From Rhodobacteraceae bacterium Araon29 (lineage in GTDB: Bacteria > Pseudomonadota > Alphaproteobacteria > Rhodobacterales > Rhodobacteraceae): 64,000 nt of DNA. Below, in pieces: positions 26,189 through 34,721 of this stretch; the stretch's first letter is position 1, and the number at the start of each line of letters is the position of its first letter. Below the pieces are notes generated by a model. That model did not search any database. It was not told the DNA's origin and saw only the letters and a list, made by a program, of their open reading frames with translations. Location of the stretch: assembly GCA_039640505.1 (NCBI GenBank), contig CP046865.1, forward strand, positions 372,001 to 436,000. Direction: 5' to 3'. Made by a program: the position numbers and the translations under genes.

Positions 26189-26986
26189 TCAGGCTCCTGT
26201 GCTTTTGAGGAATTCAACAATGGGTCGGGATATGGCATCAGGATCTTCTGCCAGAGCCATATGCCGCAGCCCTTTTAAAATAATGGATTTTGCTCCGGGT
26301 ATTTCCGCAGAAATAGCATGGGTCATTTCCGGCCCGTTGCCATAATCTTCTTCGCCTGTAATCACTAAGGTTGGGCATTCAATGGCAGGATCTGGCGCAA
26401 TAATTTCATCAATTCCGTCTGCAAGCACCTGATAGATCGTATGATACACATCTGTTTTATTGGCCATCACCCAACCCCGCACCAAATCCATCATTTCGGG
26501 GTTATTTTTGCGAAAAGGCGCCGTGAACCAACGCTCTAAAGCGGCTTCAACCGTTGCAGAGGGCCCGTCAGTGCGCGCTTGTTCAACGCGGTCCAAAATC
26601 GCTTTCTGGGCGGAGTTGGTTCTGCGATGTGGTGAATGCAGGATCACCATTTTGTCAACCCGGTTTGGATAGTCTTGCGCAAATTTACGCACGATCATGC
26701 CTCCCAAGGAGAACCCAACAAGGCTTGCTTTGGGGCATTTGCAATGGTCCAAAACACCAAGCAATTGCTTGCAAAACAAGGCCAAAGAAGGGGTTTTGGG
26801 GGGATTGGTGCTATGGCCGTGCCCAAAAAGATCATAGGTGATGACATGATGGCTTTTCGAAAGCCTCGCGATCTGCCATCGCCAAGCAGACTGATTTAAC
26901 CCTAAGCCATGTATCAACACCAGCGCGGGTGCTGAGGGATCGCCATATTCAGCAAGGGCGGTTCCATCAAAAGAGCTAGATGTCAT
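26189..26986 (-). CDS. Alpha/beta hydrolase
   Basis: About 265 residues with the alpha/beta-hydrolase fold. The oxyanion hole is LIHGLGLNQSAW, the nucleophile elbow GFSLGGMIVRKF carries Ser, the acid is in the VITGEEDYGNGPE region and the catalytic His is in GLRHMALAEDP. It resembles 3-oxoadipate enol-lactonase-like enzymes. In this carnitine-like locus it might instead serve as the thioesterase for betainyl-CoA or a carnitine ester, which is inference only. ATG 26986 (MTSSSFDG) gives the natural start; the frame is open to 27055. Confidence 0.85.
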   Translation of the reverse strand: MTSSSFDGTALAEYGDPSAPALVLIHGLGLNQSAWRWQIARLSKSHHVITYDLFGHGHSTNPPKTPSLALFCKQLLGVLDHCKCPKASLVGFSLGGMIVRKFAQDYPNRVDKMVILHSPHRRTNSAQKAILDRVEQARTDGPSATVEAALERWFTAPFRKNNPEMMDLVRGWVMANKTDVYHTIYQVLADGIDEIIAPDPAIECPTLVITGEEDYGNGPEMTHAISAEIPGAKSIILKGLRHMALAEDPDAISRPIVEFLKSTGA

Positions 26987-27059
26987 TTTTGCCTCAATTG
27001 TCTGCAACACGTATGCAGTCGGTTCAAGATTAACTTGGCCATTGGCATCAAGCATTAAA

Positions 27060-27082
27060 TTTTCGCCATCAAATGGCGAAAA
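27060..27082. promoter_or_regulatory. Palindromic operator in the divergent promoter
   Basis: A perfect inverted repeat: TTTTCGCCAT (27060-27069), spacer CAA and ATGGCGAAAA (27073-27082), between the divergent hydrolase/CoA-transferase and aldehyde dehydrogenase operons. The right arm plus flank (TGGCGAAAAATC, 27074-27085) recurs identically at 32560-32571 upstream of the BKACE/regulator pair. A good candidate binding site for the local GlxA/CdhR-type regulator. Confidence 0.6.
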
Positions 27083-27147
27083 ATCACATTTTTATATTCA
27101 AATATTGTCAAGAATAGGAATCGAATAGCAACCTAGGGAGTGCAAAG

Positions 27148-28629
27148 ATGGTGGACATTCAAACCTACAAGATGCTCATCGATGGTGAATGGGTTGACGC
27201 ATTGGATGGGCAAAATTTTGCGTGCGAAAATCCTTCAAACGGTGATGTTTGGTGCCATATCCCAGAGGCCACCGAAAAGGATGTTGATCGCGCGGTGCAA
27301 GCAGCGCATCGGGCTTTTAAACAGGGTCCCTGGGCTTCCATGTTACCGACCCAGCGCGGTCAATGTCTGCGGAAACTTGCGGAATTACTGGCGGAAAATT
27401 CAGAAAAATTAGGACGCATTGAAAGCATTGATACGGGTAAAATGCTCAAGGAAACACGGTGGCAAGCCAAGTATATAGCCGAGTTTTTTCAGTTTTATGC
27501 CGGATGTGCAGATAAAATTGCTGGCGATGTTTTGCCCATTGATAAGCCCGATATGTTTGTTTTTACCAACCGGGAACCCTTGGGGGTTGTCGCCGCTGTG
27601 GTGCCTTGGAATTCTCAGCTGTTTTTGGTTGCAGTGAAAATCGGCCCTGCCTTGGCCGCCGGTAATACTGTTGTCTTAAAAGCATCAGAGCACGCTTCGG
27701 CCGCCATGCTGGAGTTTGGCGAATTAATTGAAAAGGCGGGCTTTCCCCCCGGTGTTGTCAATATCGTAACGGGTCATGGTGATCCCTGCGGAAAAGCGTT
27801 GACCAGCCATAAAAAAGTTGCCCGCGTGTCCTTTACCGGCGGGCCCGGAGCCGCCAGACAAATTCTTCATAACTCCGCAGAAAACTTTGCCGAAGTGTCG
27901 CTAGAGCTTGGTGGAAAATCGCCTTTTATTGTCTTTGAGGATGCAAATATTGAAAGCGCGGTGAATGGCTCAATCGCTGGGATTTTTGGCGCAACCGGGC
28001 AAAGCTGTGTTGCTGGCTCGCGGCTCTATCTACAAGAAGATATTGCCGATGAATTTCTGGAACGGATGGTCGGATTGGCCAAAGACATTGTGATCGGCGA
28101 TCCGCTGGCAGACGCCACCCAAATGGGGCCGCTTTGCACCCAAGGTCAAATGGACTGCGTCGAGCGTGAAGTGGCCAGAGCCTTGGATGAGGGCGGGACC
28201 TTGCTGTGCGGTGGTCAGCGCCCAAAGGGGCTGGGCGGCAACTATTATGAGCCGACGATTATCGAGTGCCCAAGCCAGAAAATGCATATTGTCGATACCG
28301 AAATGTTTGGCCCTGTTTTGTCTGTACTGCGGTTCAAAACAGAGCAGGAAGTGATCGAGCTGGCCAATGATACGGTGCATGGATTGGCGGCCGGTATTTT
28401 TACCAAAGACAGCGCGCGATCCATGCGCGTTGCACGCGCCATTGAAGCGGGCATCGTTTGGGTAAACACCTATCGGGTTGTATCACCAATTGCCGAGTTT
28501 GGCGGCAATAAGGGCTCTGGCTATGGCCGCGAAAGCGGGTTCCAAGCCATGTACGACTATACCCGTCCCAAAACCATTTGGCTCAACACATCATCGGAGC
28601 CCATGGCAAATCCATTTGTAATGCGGTGA
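27148..28629 (+). CDS. Aldehyde dehydrogenase (betaine-aldehyde-like)
   Basis: The 493-residue NAD(P)-dependent enzyme has all ALDH landmarks: PWNSQLFLV, the SFTGGPGA nucleotide loop, catalytic Glu in LELGGKSPFIVF and the nucleophile Cys in GATGQSCVAGSRL. It ends normally. Given the carnitine-like locus a trimethylaminobutyraldehyde or betaine-aldehyde substrate is plausible, though the sequence does not fix it. It starts the plus-strand operon aldehyde dehydrogenase-monooxygenase-CaiD-carnitine dehydrogenase. Confidence 0.92.
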   Translation: MVDIQTYKMLIDGEWVDALDGQNFACENPSNGDVWCHIPEATEKDVDRAVQAAHRAFKQGPWASMLPTQRGQCLRKLAELLAENSEKLGRIESIDTGKMLKETRWQAKYIAEFFQFYAGCADKIAGDVLPIDKPDMFVFTNREPLGVVAAVVPWNSQLFLVAVKIGPALAAGNTVVLKASEHASAAMLEFGELIEKAGFPPGVVNIVTGHGDPCGKALTSHKKVARVSFTGGPGAARQILHNSAENFAEVSLELGGKSPFIVFEDANIESAVNGSIAGIFGATGQSCVAGSRLYLQEDIADEFLERMVGLAKDIVIGDPLADATQMGPLCTQGQMDCVEREVARALDEGGTLLCGGQRPKGLGGNYYEPTIIECPSQKMHIVDTEMFGPVLSVLRFKTEQEVIELANDTVHGLAAGIFTKDSARSMRVARAIEAGIVWVNTYRVVSPIAEFGGNKGSGYGRESGFQAMYDYTRPKTIWLNTSSEPMANPFVMR

Positions 28630-28642
28630 GGAGGATCTACCA

Positions 28643-29677
28643 ATGAAATTTCAATTGGCCGTTAATTTAGAGCGCATGGATGACAGCGCAGATATGCAAC
28701 AAGTCGCGCGCCATACCATTGATATGGTTCAACGCGCAGAGCAGGGCGGATTTAGCACCGTTTGGGCTGCTGAGCATCACGCATTGGAAATGACCATTGC
28801 GCCAAATCCATTTCAGATTTTGACATGGTGGGCGGCAGAAACAAACCAGATCCGCCTAGGGACGGCTGTGGCGACAGCCGCCTACTGGCATCCTATCAAC
28901 TTGGCTGGCGAGGCTGCTTTTTTAGATCTAATTTCGGGCGGCCGGTTGGAATTTGGGATTGGATCGGGGGCATACCAACGGGAATTTGACCGCATGCGCC
29001 CGGGGCTTAAACAATCGGACGCATGGCAATATATGCAAGAGATGCTTCCAGTTGTGCGTGCACTTTGGCAGGGCGACGTGGAACATGACGGACAATTCTG
29101 GCAGTTTCCAAAATCCACATCCTGTCCCAAGCCGCTGCAAAGTGACGTGCCGGTCTGGGTTGCGGCGCGCTCACCGATCACATTTGATTATGCGCTTCGT
29201 GAAAAATGCAATGTCATGAGCTGGCCCCTCACCCGGCCGTTTTCAGAGGCCGAGCTCTATAAAAAGCAGCTCGATGAGGCAGTTCAGAAAGCCGATAATG
29301 GGTTTAGGCCAACCTTCGCCATGATGCGCCATGCTGCTGTCTATACGAATGATAATGACCGGGATGAAGCGATTTCCGCCATTCAAGGTGTCCTTGGGCA
29401 GTTCGAAAATTTATTTCGCAATATGGATGATGTTCTCAACGGATTTCCCCAAAAAGTATCATTGGATGATCTAGAGGGGCGTGAACAGTATAATCCACAC
29501 ATGCTTGAGGAAAATCTTCTTTTTGGATCACCTGATATGGTGATAGAAAAGCTCAAACGATATCAGGCTTTGGGCGTGGATGAGTTTATTTTCTATGCCA
29601 GCATGGGGATGGGCATCGAGGCGCAAAAACGTTCTTTGCAGCTTTTCTGTGATGAAGTCGTTCCCGCATTTCAATAA
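28643..29677 (+). CDS. Luciferase-like (LLM) flavin-dependent monooxygenase
   Basis: The 344-residue protein fits the bacterial luciferase-like monooxygenase fold (TIM barrel): GGFSTVWAAEHHA, IRLGTAVATAAYWHPINLAGEAAFLDLISGGRLEFGIGSG, and the C-terminal LLFGSPDMVIEKLKRYQALGVDEFIFYAS. Such proteins use FMNH2 supplied by a separate reductase, to oxidise C-H, C-S or C-N bonds. The reductase could be the domain fused to the CoA-transferase encoded divergently. The substrate is unknown. It follows the aldehyde dehydrogenase by 13 bases, in the same operon. Confidence 0.9.
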   Translation: MKFQLAVNLERMDDSADMQQVARHTIDMVQRAEQGGFSTVWAAEHHALEMTIAPNPFQILTWWAAETNQIRLGTAVATAAYWHPINLAGEAAFLDLISGGRLEFGIGSGAYQREFDRMRPGLKQSDAWQYMQEMLPVVRALWQGDVEHDGQFWQFPKSTSCPKPLQSDVPVWVAARSPITFDYALREKCNVMSWPLTRPFSEAELYKKQLDEAVQKADNGFRPTFAMMRHAAVYTNDNDRDEAISAIQGVLGQFENLFRNMDDVLNGFPQKVSLDDLEGREQYNPHMLEENLLFGSPDMVIEKLKRYQALGVDEFIFYASMGMGIEAQKRSLQLFCDEVVPAFQ

Positions 29678-29687
29678 GGATAAAATC

Positions 29688-30491
29688 ATGACAGATGGTG
29701 TTGAAGTAAAACGCGATGGCCATATCCTAGAGGTCAAGCTGGCACGCGGGAAAGTCAATGCAATAGATGTGCCCACTTCGCAGGCCCTCGCGGCCGCCTT
29801 TGCCGAGTTTCGTGACGATAAAGACCTTCGTGTCGCGATCCTTACCGGTGGCGGGGATAAAATATTTTCTGCAGGTTGGGACCTTAAAGCGCTTAATGAT
29901 GGCGAGATGCAGCTCGATAACTGGTGGGAAACCGATGACTATGGCGAAGGTGGATTTACCGGTCTTACAGAAAACTGGAGCCTGAATAAGCCGGTAATCG
30001 CAGCGATCAACGGGTTGGCCATTGGCGGTGGTTTCGAAATGGCCATGGGATGCGATCTCTTAATTGCAGCGGATCATGTTGAGTTTGGCTTGCCCGAAAT
30101 GCCTTTGGGTATTGTGCCCGATGCCGGCGCACTGCAGCGCCTGCCGCGCCGCATTCCGCATAACATCGCAATGGAAATGCTGCTTTTGGGGCGGCGGATG
30201 AGCGCAGATGAGGCGGCGCATTACGGATTGGTCAACAAGGTTGTTCCCAAAGAAAAGCTGATGGCGGCCGCCTATGAATGGGCCGCTTCAATTGCTTGGT
30301 CCGCGCCGCTTGCAATGCAAAGCGTGAAAGAAGTGTTGCGCACAATTGAATGCGTGCCGTTAGAGCAAGCCTTTCATAAAATGCGCACTGACCCAATGCC
30401 GACCTACCGAAAAATGCTCAAATCTGATGATGCCGCCGAAGGCGTTGCGGCTTTTGTTGAAAAACGGGAACCGAAGTTCAAGGGGGAATGA
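29688..30491 (+). CDS. caiD: Carnitinyl-CoA dehydratase-like enoyl-CoA hydratase
   Basis: About 267 residues, crotonase fold. It has the oxyanion loop GGGDKIFSAGWDLKALN, the NGLAIGGGFEMAMGCDL loop and the active region FGLPEMPLGIVPDAG, which parallels the CaiD segment with LPEAKLGIVPDSG in enteric bacteria. The tail DDAAEGVAAFVEKREPKFKGE also matches CaiD. It should interconvert carnitinyl-CoA and crotonobetainyl-CoA. Start ATG 29688 has a taagga ribosome site; the frame upstream to 29580 overlaps the monooxygenase gene. The stop overlaps the next gene by ATGA. Confidence 0.88.
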   Translation: MTDGVEVKRDGHILEVKLARGKVNAIDVPTSQALAAAFAEFRDDKDLRVAILTGGGDKIFSAGWDLKALNDGEMQLDNWWETDDYGEGGFTGLTENWSLNKPVIAAINGLAIGGGFEMAMGCDLLIAADHVEFGLPEMPLGIVPDAGALQRLPRRIPHNIAMEMLLLGRRMSADEAAHYGLVNKVVPKEKLMAAAYEWAASIAWSAPLAMQSVKEVLRTIECVPLEQAFHKMRTDPMPTYRKMLKSDDAAEGVAAFVEKREPKFKGE

Positions 30492-31435
30492 TGGGGTACA
30501 TAGCACCTGAAAAAGTATCCTGCGTTGCCTCTATTGGTGGCGGACCAATCGGCGGGGGATGGGCCGCTCATTTTTTGGCACGCGGATATGATGTGAACCT
30601 TTATCTGCACGATGCCTCAGAAGAGCCCGCGTTTCAGACAATATTGGAAACGGCGTGGAAAAGCCTTTCTGCGCTCGGCTTGCACCCCGCAGCCTCTCTT
30701 GATCGGTTGCGGATCGTTACAAATCTAAAGGATGCTTTGGACGGCGCTGAATTTATCCAAGAAAGCGCGCCGGAAAACCTTGGGCTGAAACAAAAGCTCT
30801 ACCAAGAGCTTGGCACGCTAATTTCCGAGGATATTGTGATCGGCTCATCAACCTCGGGTCTGACCATGACCGACATACAAGCCAAATGCCCAACCCCGCA
30901 AAGATGCGTTATCGGGCATCCGTTTAACCCGCCTTACTTGCTGCCTCTTGTGGAAATCGTGGGCGGTGATCAAACCGAACCTGAAGCGGTTCAATGGGCC
31001 AGCGCTTTTTATGAGATCGCGGGAAAATCGTCCTTGGTGATGAAAAAGGAAATCCCGGGATTTGTGGCCACGCGGCTGCAAGAAGCGCTTTGGCGTGAGG
31101 CCCTGCATATGGTGGCAAACGGCGAAGCTTCCCCTGCCGATATTGACAATGCCCTCATGAATGGACCCGCGCCGCGCATGGCAGTTCAGGGCCAGTGCAT
31201 GGCCTTTCATGTGGCCTGCGGCGAAGGCGGTATGGCCACCAATCTTGATCAGTTTGGCCCGGCGCTGAAATTGCCGTGGACACGTCTCGAGGCACCCGAA
31301 CTCACACAAGAGTTGCGCAACAGGATGGTTGACGGATGCAATGATATCGCAGGCGATCAGCGGTTTGAAGACATGGCGGCAAAGCGTGACGCACAGATCG
31401 TTGCCGTTCTACGTGCCATTCGAGACAGCGGCTAA
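30488..31435 (+). CDS. lcdH: L-carnitine 3-dehydrogenase-like enzyme
   Basis: A 315-residue NAD-dependent dehydrogenase of the 3-hydroxyacyl-CoA dehydrogenase superfamily. The Rossmann motif is GGGPIGGGWAAHFLARGYDV, SSTSGLTMTDIQ and IGHPFNPPYLLPLVEIVGG form the active region with His, and the C-terminal helical domain contains WREALHMVANGEASPADIDNALMNGP. That pattern and length match L-carnitine dehydrogenase, which makes 3-dehydrocarnitine. It lacks the C-terminal thioesterase domain found in some homologues. The stop is convergent with the regulator gene, overlapping by 4 bases. Confidence 0.85.
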   Translation: MMGYIAPEKVSCVASIGGGPIGGGWAAHFLARGYDVNLYLHDASEEPAFQTILETAWKSLSALGLHPAASLDRLRIVTNLKDALDGAEFIQESAPENLGLKQKLYQELGTLISEDIVIGSSTSGLTMTDIQAKCPTPQRCVIGHPFNPPYLLPLVEIVGGDQTEPEAVQWASAFYEIAGKSSLVMKKEIPGFVATRLQEALWREALHMVANGEASPADIDNALMNGPAPRMAVQGQCMAFHVACGEGGMATNLDQFGPALKLPWTRLEAPELTQELRNRMVDGCNDIAGDQRFEDMAAKRDAQIVAVLRAIRDSG

Positions 31436-32475
31436 AGCGCTTTTTGGTTTTCCAGTTTGGCCTTGTGCTGCGCATTCAACGTTTCAAGGAAGCCTCCCAA
31501 TGTGCCGGGCCAGTGTGGTGCGGCGTCCTGTTCGGGCCAGGCTTGCCGATTGGCGCTTGGTCTGCGGCCAAAACATTTTTTGAAGGCTTGGGCAAAGTGT
31601 GAAAGCGAATTAAAACCCGAGGCCGTAGCAATTTCCCGCACGCCCAAATCGGTTGAAATGAGCAGCACCCGTGCGTGCTGTAACCGAAGCAACAATCCAA
31701 ACTGCACGATGCTGCAGCCCACCGATTTGTTGAATTGCCGTTCCAATTGCCGCTGCGAAAGCCCCACCTGCCGTGCAATTTCCGGCACGTTGAGCGGGTC
31801 TGCGATATTGGACTCAATAATTTCAATCGCGGCTCTGACGTCTGGGCCAAGACGCTCAAGGCCGCGTCCAAGGCTTTTTCTTTGCGGGTCTTTGCCCGAA
31901 CGAACCGGATGATGCATGACTTGGTTTGAAATTTCTCCGGCCAAGGCTTCGCCGTGATGATCCCTGATGACCTTGAGCATCAGGTCAATCCCCGCTGTCG
32001 AGCCAGAGCAACAGGTAATTTGCCCTGCCTCGGTAAAAAGCTGTTCTGCGATATCTATGTCAGGAAACTGTTCTTGAAAGCCCGCGATATAGGACCAATG
32101 GGTCGTGGCTTTGCGGTTGTTCAGAAGTCCAGCCCGCGCCAGCAAATAAGCCCCTTGCTCAACAGAATAAATTTTCACACCCAAGCGGGCCTGAACCCTT
32201 GTCCATGAAAATAGCTTTTTGTTGGCATACCGCTCTGCCCCCCAGCTGCCGACCACAAACAGCATGTCGTTGCGATCCAGTCGCTCTGGAGGCAACGCAC
32301 ACTCAACTGACATATTGTTACTGGCGGCGATAGATGCACCATCAAAGGAAATATGATGCACAGCATAAAGCGGCGCAGGTGAAAGGTAATTGGCAATGCG
32401 CGGCGCTTCCACAATATTCATCAGCGAATACATGTTGAACCGCGGCAGCAGCAGACAATATATGTTTTGTGTCAT
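31432..32475 (-). CDS. GlxA-family AraC-type regulator, CdhR-like
   Basis: A transcription regulator with an N-terminal DJ-1/PfpI-like domain (about 10-190) and a C-terminal AraC helix-turn-helix pair (about 240-335: IADPLNVPEIARQVGLSQRQLERQFNKSVG, then LGVREIATASGFNSLSHFAQAFKKCFGRRP). Quaternary-amine regulators such as CdhR, GbdR and SouR belong to this family. Its position between lcdH and the BKACE gene supports control of this locus. I chose ATG 32475 (MTQNIYCLLLP) with an aggggt ribosome site. The frame is open to 32610, but that stretch ([15 protein letters not shown]...) runs into the operator region. Confidence 0.88.
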   Translation of the reverse strand: MTQNIYCLLLPRFNMYSLMNIVEAPRIANYLSPAPLYAVHHISFDGASIAASNNMSVECALPPERLDRNDMLFVVGSWGAERYANKKLFSWTRVQARLGVKIYSVEQGAYLLARAGLLNNRKATTHWSYIAGFQEQFPDIDIAEQLFTEAGQITCCSGSTAGIDLMLKVIRDHHGEALAGEISNQVMHHPVRSGKDPQRKSLGRGLERLGPDVRAAIEIIESNIADPLNVPEIARQVGLSQRQLERQFNKSVGCSIVQFGLLLRLQHARVLLISTDLGVREIATASGFNSLSHFAQAFKKCFGRRPSANRQAWPEQDAAPHWPGTLGGFLETLNAQHKAKLENQKAL

Positions 32476-32535
32476 GACCCCTCTACGCGATTTTATGACT
32501 AAATAAGTTTCTTGAAACATGCCATGGACACTAAA

Positions 32536-32571
32536 TTTCGACAAGTAAAGATCAAAAGGTGGCGAAAAATC
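32536..32571. promoter_or_regulatory. Second operator candidate upstream of BKACE
   Basis: An inverted pair TTTCGACA (32536-32543) and TGGCGAAA (32560-32567), 7 of 8 matching, with a 16-base spacer. The 12-base stretch TGGCGAAAAATC is identical to 27074-27085. The arms are 11 bases further apart than at 27060, one helical turn. Confidence 0.5.
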
Positions 32572-32630
32572 GACAACTCGGATTCGTCTTGGCTTCAAGA
32601 TAGTGATCAAAACAAGGGAGGTTTGTGACC

Positions 32631-33521
32631 ATGAATTACGATGTCGTTGTGACCTGTGCTGTCACAGGTGCTGGAGATACCACAGGCAAAAGCTCCCATG
32701 TTCCGGTAACGCCAAAAGAGGTTGCCGATGCCGCGATCGAAGCCGCAAAAGCAGGCGCAGCGATTGCTCATATCCACGTGCGCGACCCGCAAACGGGTCA
32801 AGGATCGCGGGATCCAAAGCTGTTCAAGGAAGTGGTTGACCGTGTCCGCGATAGCGGCACGGACGTTGTCATCAACCTAACCGCTGGCATGGGCGGCGAC
32901 TGGGTACCGTCAGAAGATGATCCCTCTATGCCCGGACCTGGAACCGACATGATTTCGGCAGAAGAGCGGCTGACCCATGTGTATGAATGCCAGCCTGAAA
33001 TATGTTCTCTGGATTGTGGAACGTTGAATTTTGGCAATGGAAACGAGATTTATATCTCAACACCGCCGATGTTACGGCAAATGGCTGCGCTGACCAAAGA
33101 ATGGGGCGTGAAGCCTGAGCTAGAGGTGTTTGAGTTGGGGCATATCCGCTTTGCCACGCAAATGATTGCAGAAGGCCTAATCGCAGAGCCGCCGATGTTT
33201 CAGATATGCCTTGGTATTCCTTGGGGCGCAGATCAAAGCGTCGATACGATGAAAGTGATGAAAGATCACCTGCCATCGGGTGCAAGCTGGGCGGGGTTTG
33301 GCATTTCGCGCATGCAAATGCCAATGGCCGCCACTGCCGTGGCCATGGGCGGAAATGTGCGGGTTGGGCTTGAGGATAATATTTATCTTGATCGGGGGGT
33401 TTTGGCCACCAATGGTCAATTGGTGACCCGGGCCGTGGAAATTCTTGAAAGAATGGGTGCGCGCGCGCTGACACCGCAAGAGGCCCGCAATAAATTGAAA
33501 TTAAGAGGCGCTGATGAATAG
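32631..33521 (+). CDS. BKACE: 3-dehydrocarnitine:acetyl-CoA cleavage enzyme
   Basis: About 296 residues of the beta-keto acid cleavage enzyme family (DUF849). The metal-binding motif is AHIHVRDP, followed by [30 protein letters not shown] and [32 protein letters not shown]. BKACEs split beta-keto acids with acetyl-CoA. In carnitine catabolism this converts 3-dehydrocarnitine into betainyl-CoA and acetoacetate. ATG 32631 (MNYDVVV) has a gggagg ribosome site at 9-10 bases. The regulator gene lies directly upstream in the opposite sense. Confidence 0.9.
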   Translation: MNYDVVVTCAVTGAGDTTGKSSHVPVTPKEVADAAIEAAKAGAAIAHIHVRDPQTGQGSRDPKLFKEVVDRVRDSGTDVVINLTAGMGGDWVPSEDDPSMPGPGTDMISAEERLTHVYECQPEICSLDCGTLNFGNGNEIYISTPPMLRQMAALTKEWGVKPELEVFELGHIRFATQMIAEGLIAEPPMFQICLGIPWGADQSVDTMKVMKDHLPSGASWAGFGISRMQMPMAATAVAMGGNVRVGLEDNIYLDRGVLATNGQLVTRAVEILERMGARALTPQEARNKLKLRGADE

Positions 33522-33560
33522 GTGCCTTAGGTAAAGCGATCGCTGAGCACAGGAAGAAAA

Positions 33561-34721
33561 ATGACCTCTGAACATTCGCATGAAAACGAGTTGTTACTTA
33601 AAACTGTCCAATCTTTTCTAGAGGCGGAAATTTACCCGCATGAAGACGAGGTGGACCGCACAGGTGAGGTGCCGATTGAGCTTGGCCGGCAAATAGAAGA
33701 GCGCGCGAAAGAGGTGGGTCTTTTTGCATCCAACCTGCCCGAAGCGGTTGGCGGCGGTGGATTGGATTATACCGCGATGTCGCTGGTTGAGCGGGAATAC
33801 GGAAAAACCACGCATGCTTTGCACTCATGGATTGCGCGGCCGACGGAAATTTTATTGGCCTGCAAAGGCGATCAGATCGCACGCTACCTTGACCCCTGCG
33901 TGACAGGCGAAAAACGTGAGCTCTTTGCTCTTACAGAGCCGGAAGCCGGCTCGGACGTCATGGGAATGAAAACCAATGCCAAAAAGGACGGGGACGATTG
34001 GGTATTAAACGGCTCAAAGCATTTCATTTCTGGACCCGTGATGCCTGATTTTGCCATTGTCTTTGCGGCCACCGGGATCGATGAAACACCACGCGGGCCG
34101 CGCAAGCGGGTGACGGCTTTCCTTGTGGATGTCGGATTGCCGGGGTTTGAATGCAAAGAAGGCCATAAATGCGTCAGCTACCGTGGATATAAAAACTTTC
34201 AGCTTAGCTTTGATAATGTCCGCCTTGGTCCAGATCAGATTTTAGGCGAAGAAGGGCGCGGGCTTGAGCTTTCGGGTAAATGGCTTGGGATGGGCCGTAT
34301 CTGGGTGGGGGCATCGTGCTGCGGCAAGGTTGAGCGCATGATGGGTATGGCCACTGACTGGGCAGCCACCCGTAAACAGTTTGGCAAACCCATCGGCCAG
34401 TTTCAGGCAACAGGATTTCGTCTCGCCGATATGGCCATCGGCTTGCGGACAGCGGACCTGCTTGTGGCCGATGCCGTGCGCCGTGCAGATGAGGGCCGGA
34501 TGGAAGACCGCGATGCGGCCATGGTCAAAGTCTATTGTTCCGAACTTCTGAACAAGGTCGCAGATGACACTGTGCAGATATTTGGCGGCATGGGACTTAT
34601 GGAAGAGCTGCCCATTCAGCGGCTGTGGCGCGACAGCCGGTTAGAAAGAATTTGGGATGGAACCTCTGAGATTCAGAGGCACATTGTAACACGGTCGATC
34701 CTGCGACCCTTGGGAGCATGA
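33561..34721 (+). CDS. Acyl-CoA dehydrogenase (possible gamma-butyrobetainyl/crotonobetainyl-CoA)
   Basis: The 386-residue flavoprotein has the ACAD layout: an N-terminal helical domain, a middle beta domain with FALTEPEAGSDVMGMKT and the C-terminal helical bundle with RKQFGKPIGQFQATGFRLADM and IFGGMGLMEELPIQRLWRD. The residue matching the catalytic Glu of the YEGT motif of medium-chain ACADs is Asp here (RIWDGTSEIQR). In this locus it could reduce or oxidise the crotonobetainyl-CoA/gamma-butyrobetainyl-CoA pair like CaiA. It overlaps the next gene by ATGA. Confidence 0.85.
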   Translation: MTSEHSHENELLLKTVQSFLEAEIYPHEDEVDRTGEVPIELGRQIEERAKEVGLFASNLPEAVGGGGLDYTAMSLVEREYGKTTHALHSWIARPTEILLACKGDQIARYLDPCVTGEKRELFALTEPEAGSDVMGMKTNAKKDGDDWVLNGSKHFISGPVMPDFAIVFAATGIDETPRGPRKRVTAFLVDVGLPGFECKEGHKCVSYRGYKNFQLSFDNVRLGPDQILGEEGRGLELSGKWLGMGRIWVGASCCGKVERMMGMATDWAATRKQFGKPIGQFQATGFRLADMAIGLRTADLLVADAVRRADEGRMEDRDAAMVKVYCSELLNKVADDTVQIFGGMGLMEELPIQRLWRDSRLERIWDGTSEIQRHIVTRSILRPLGA

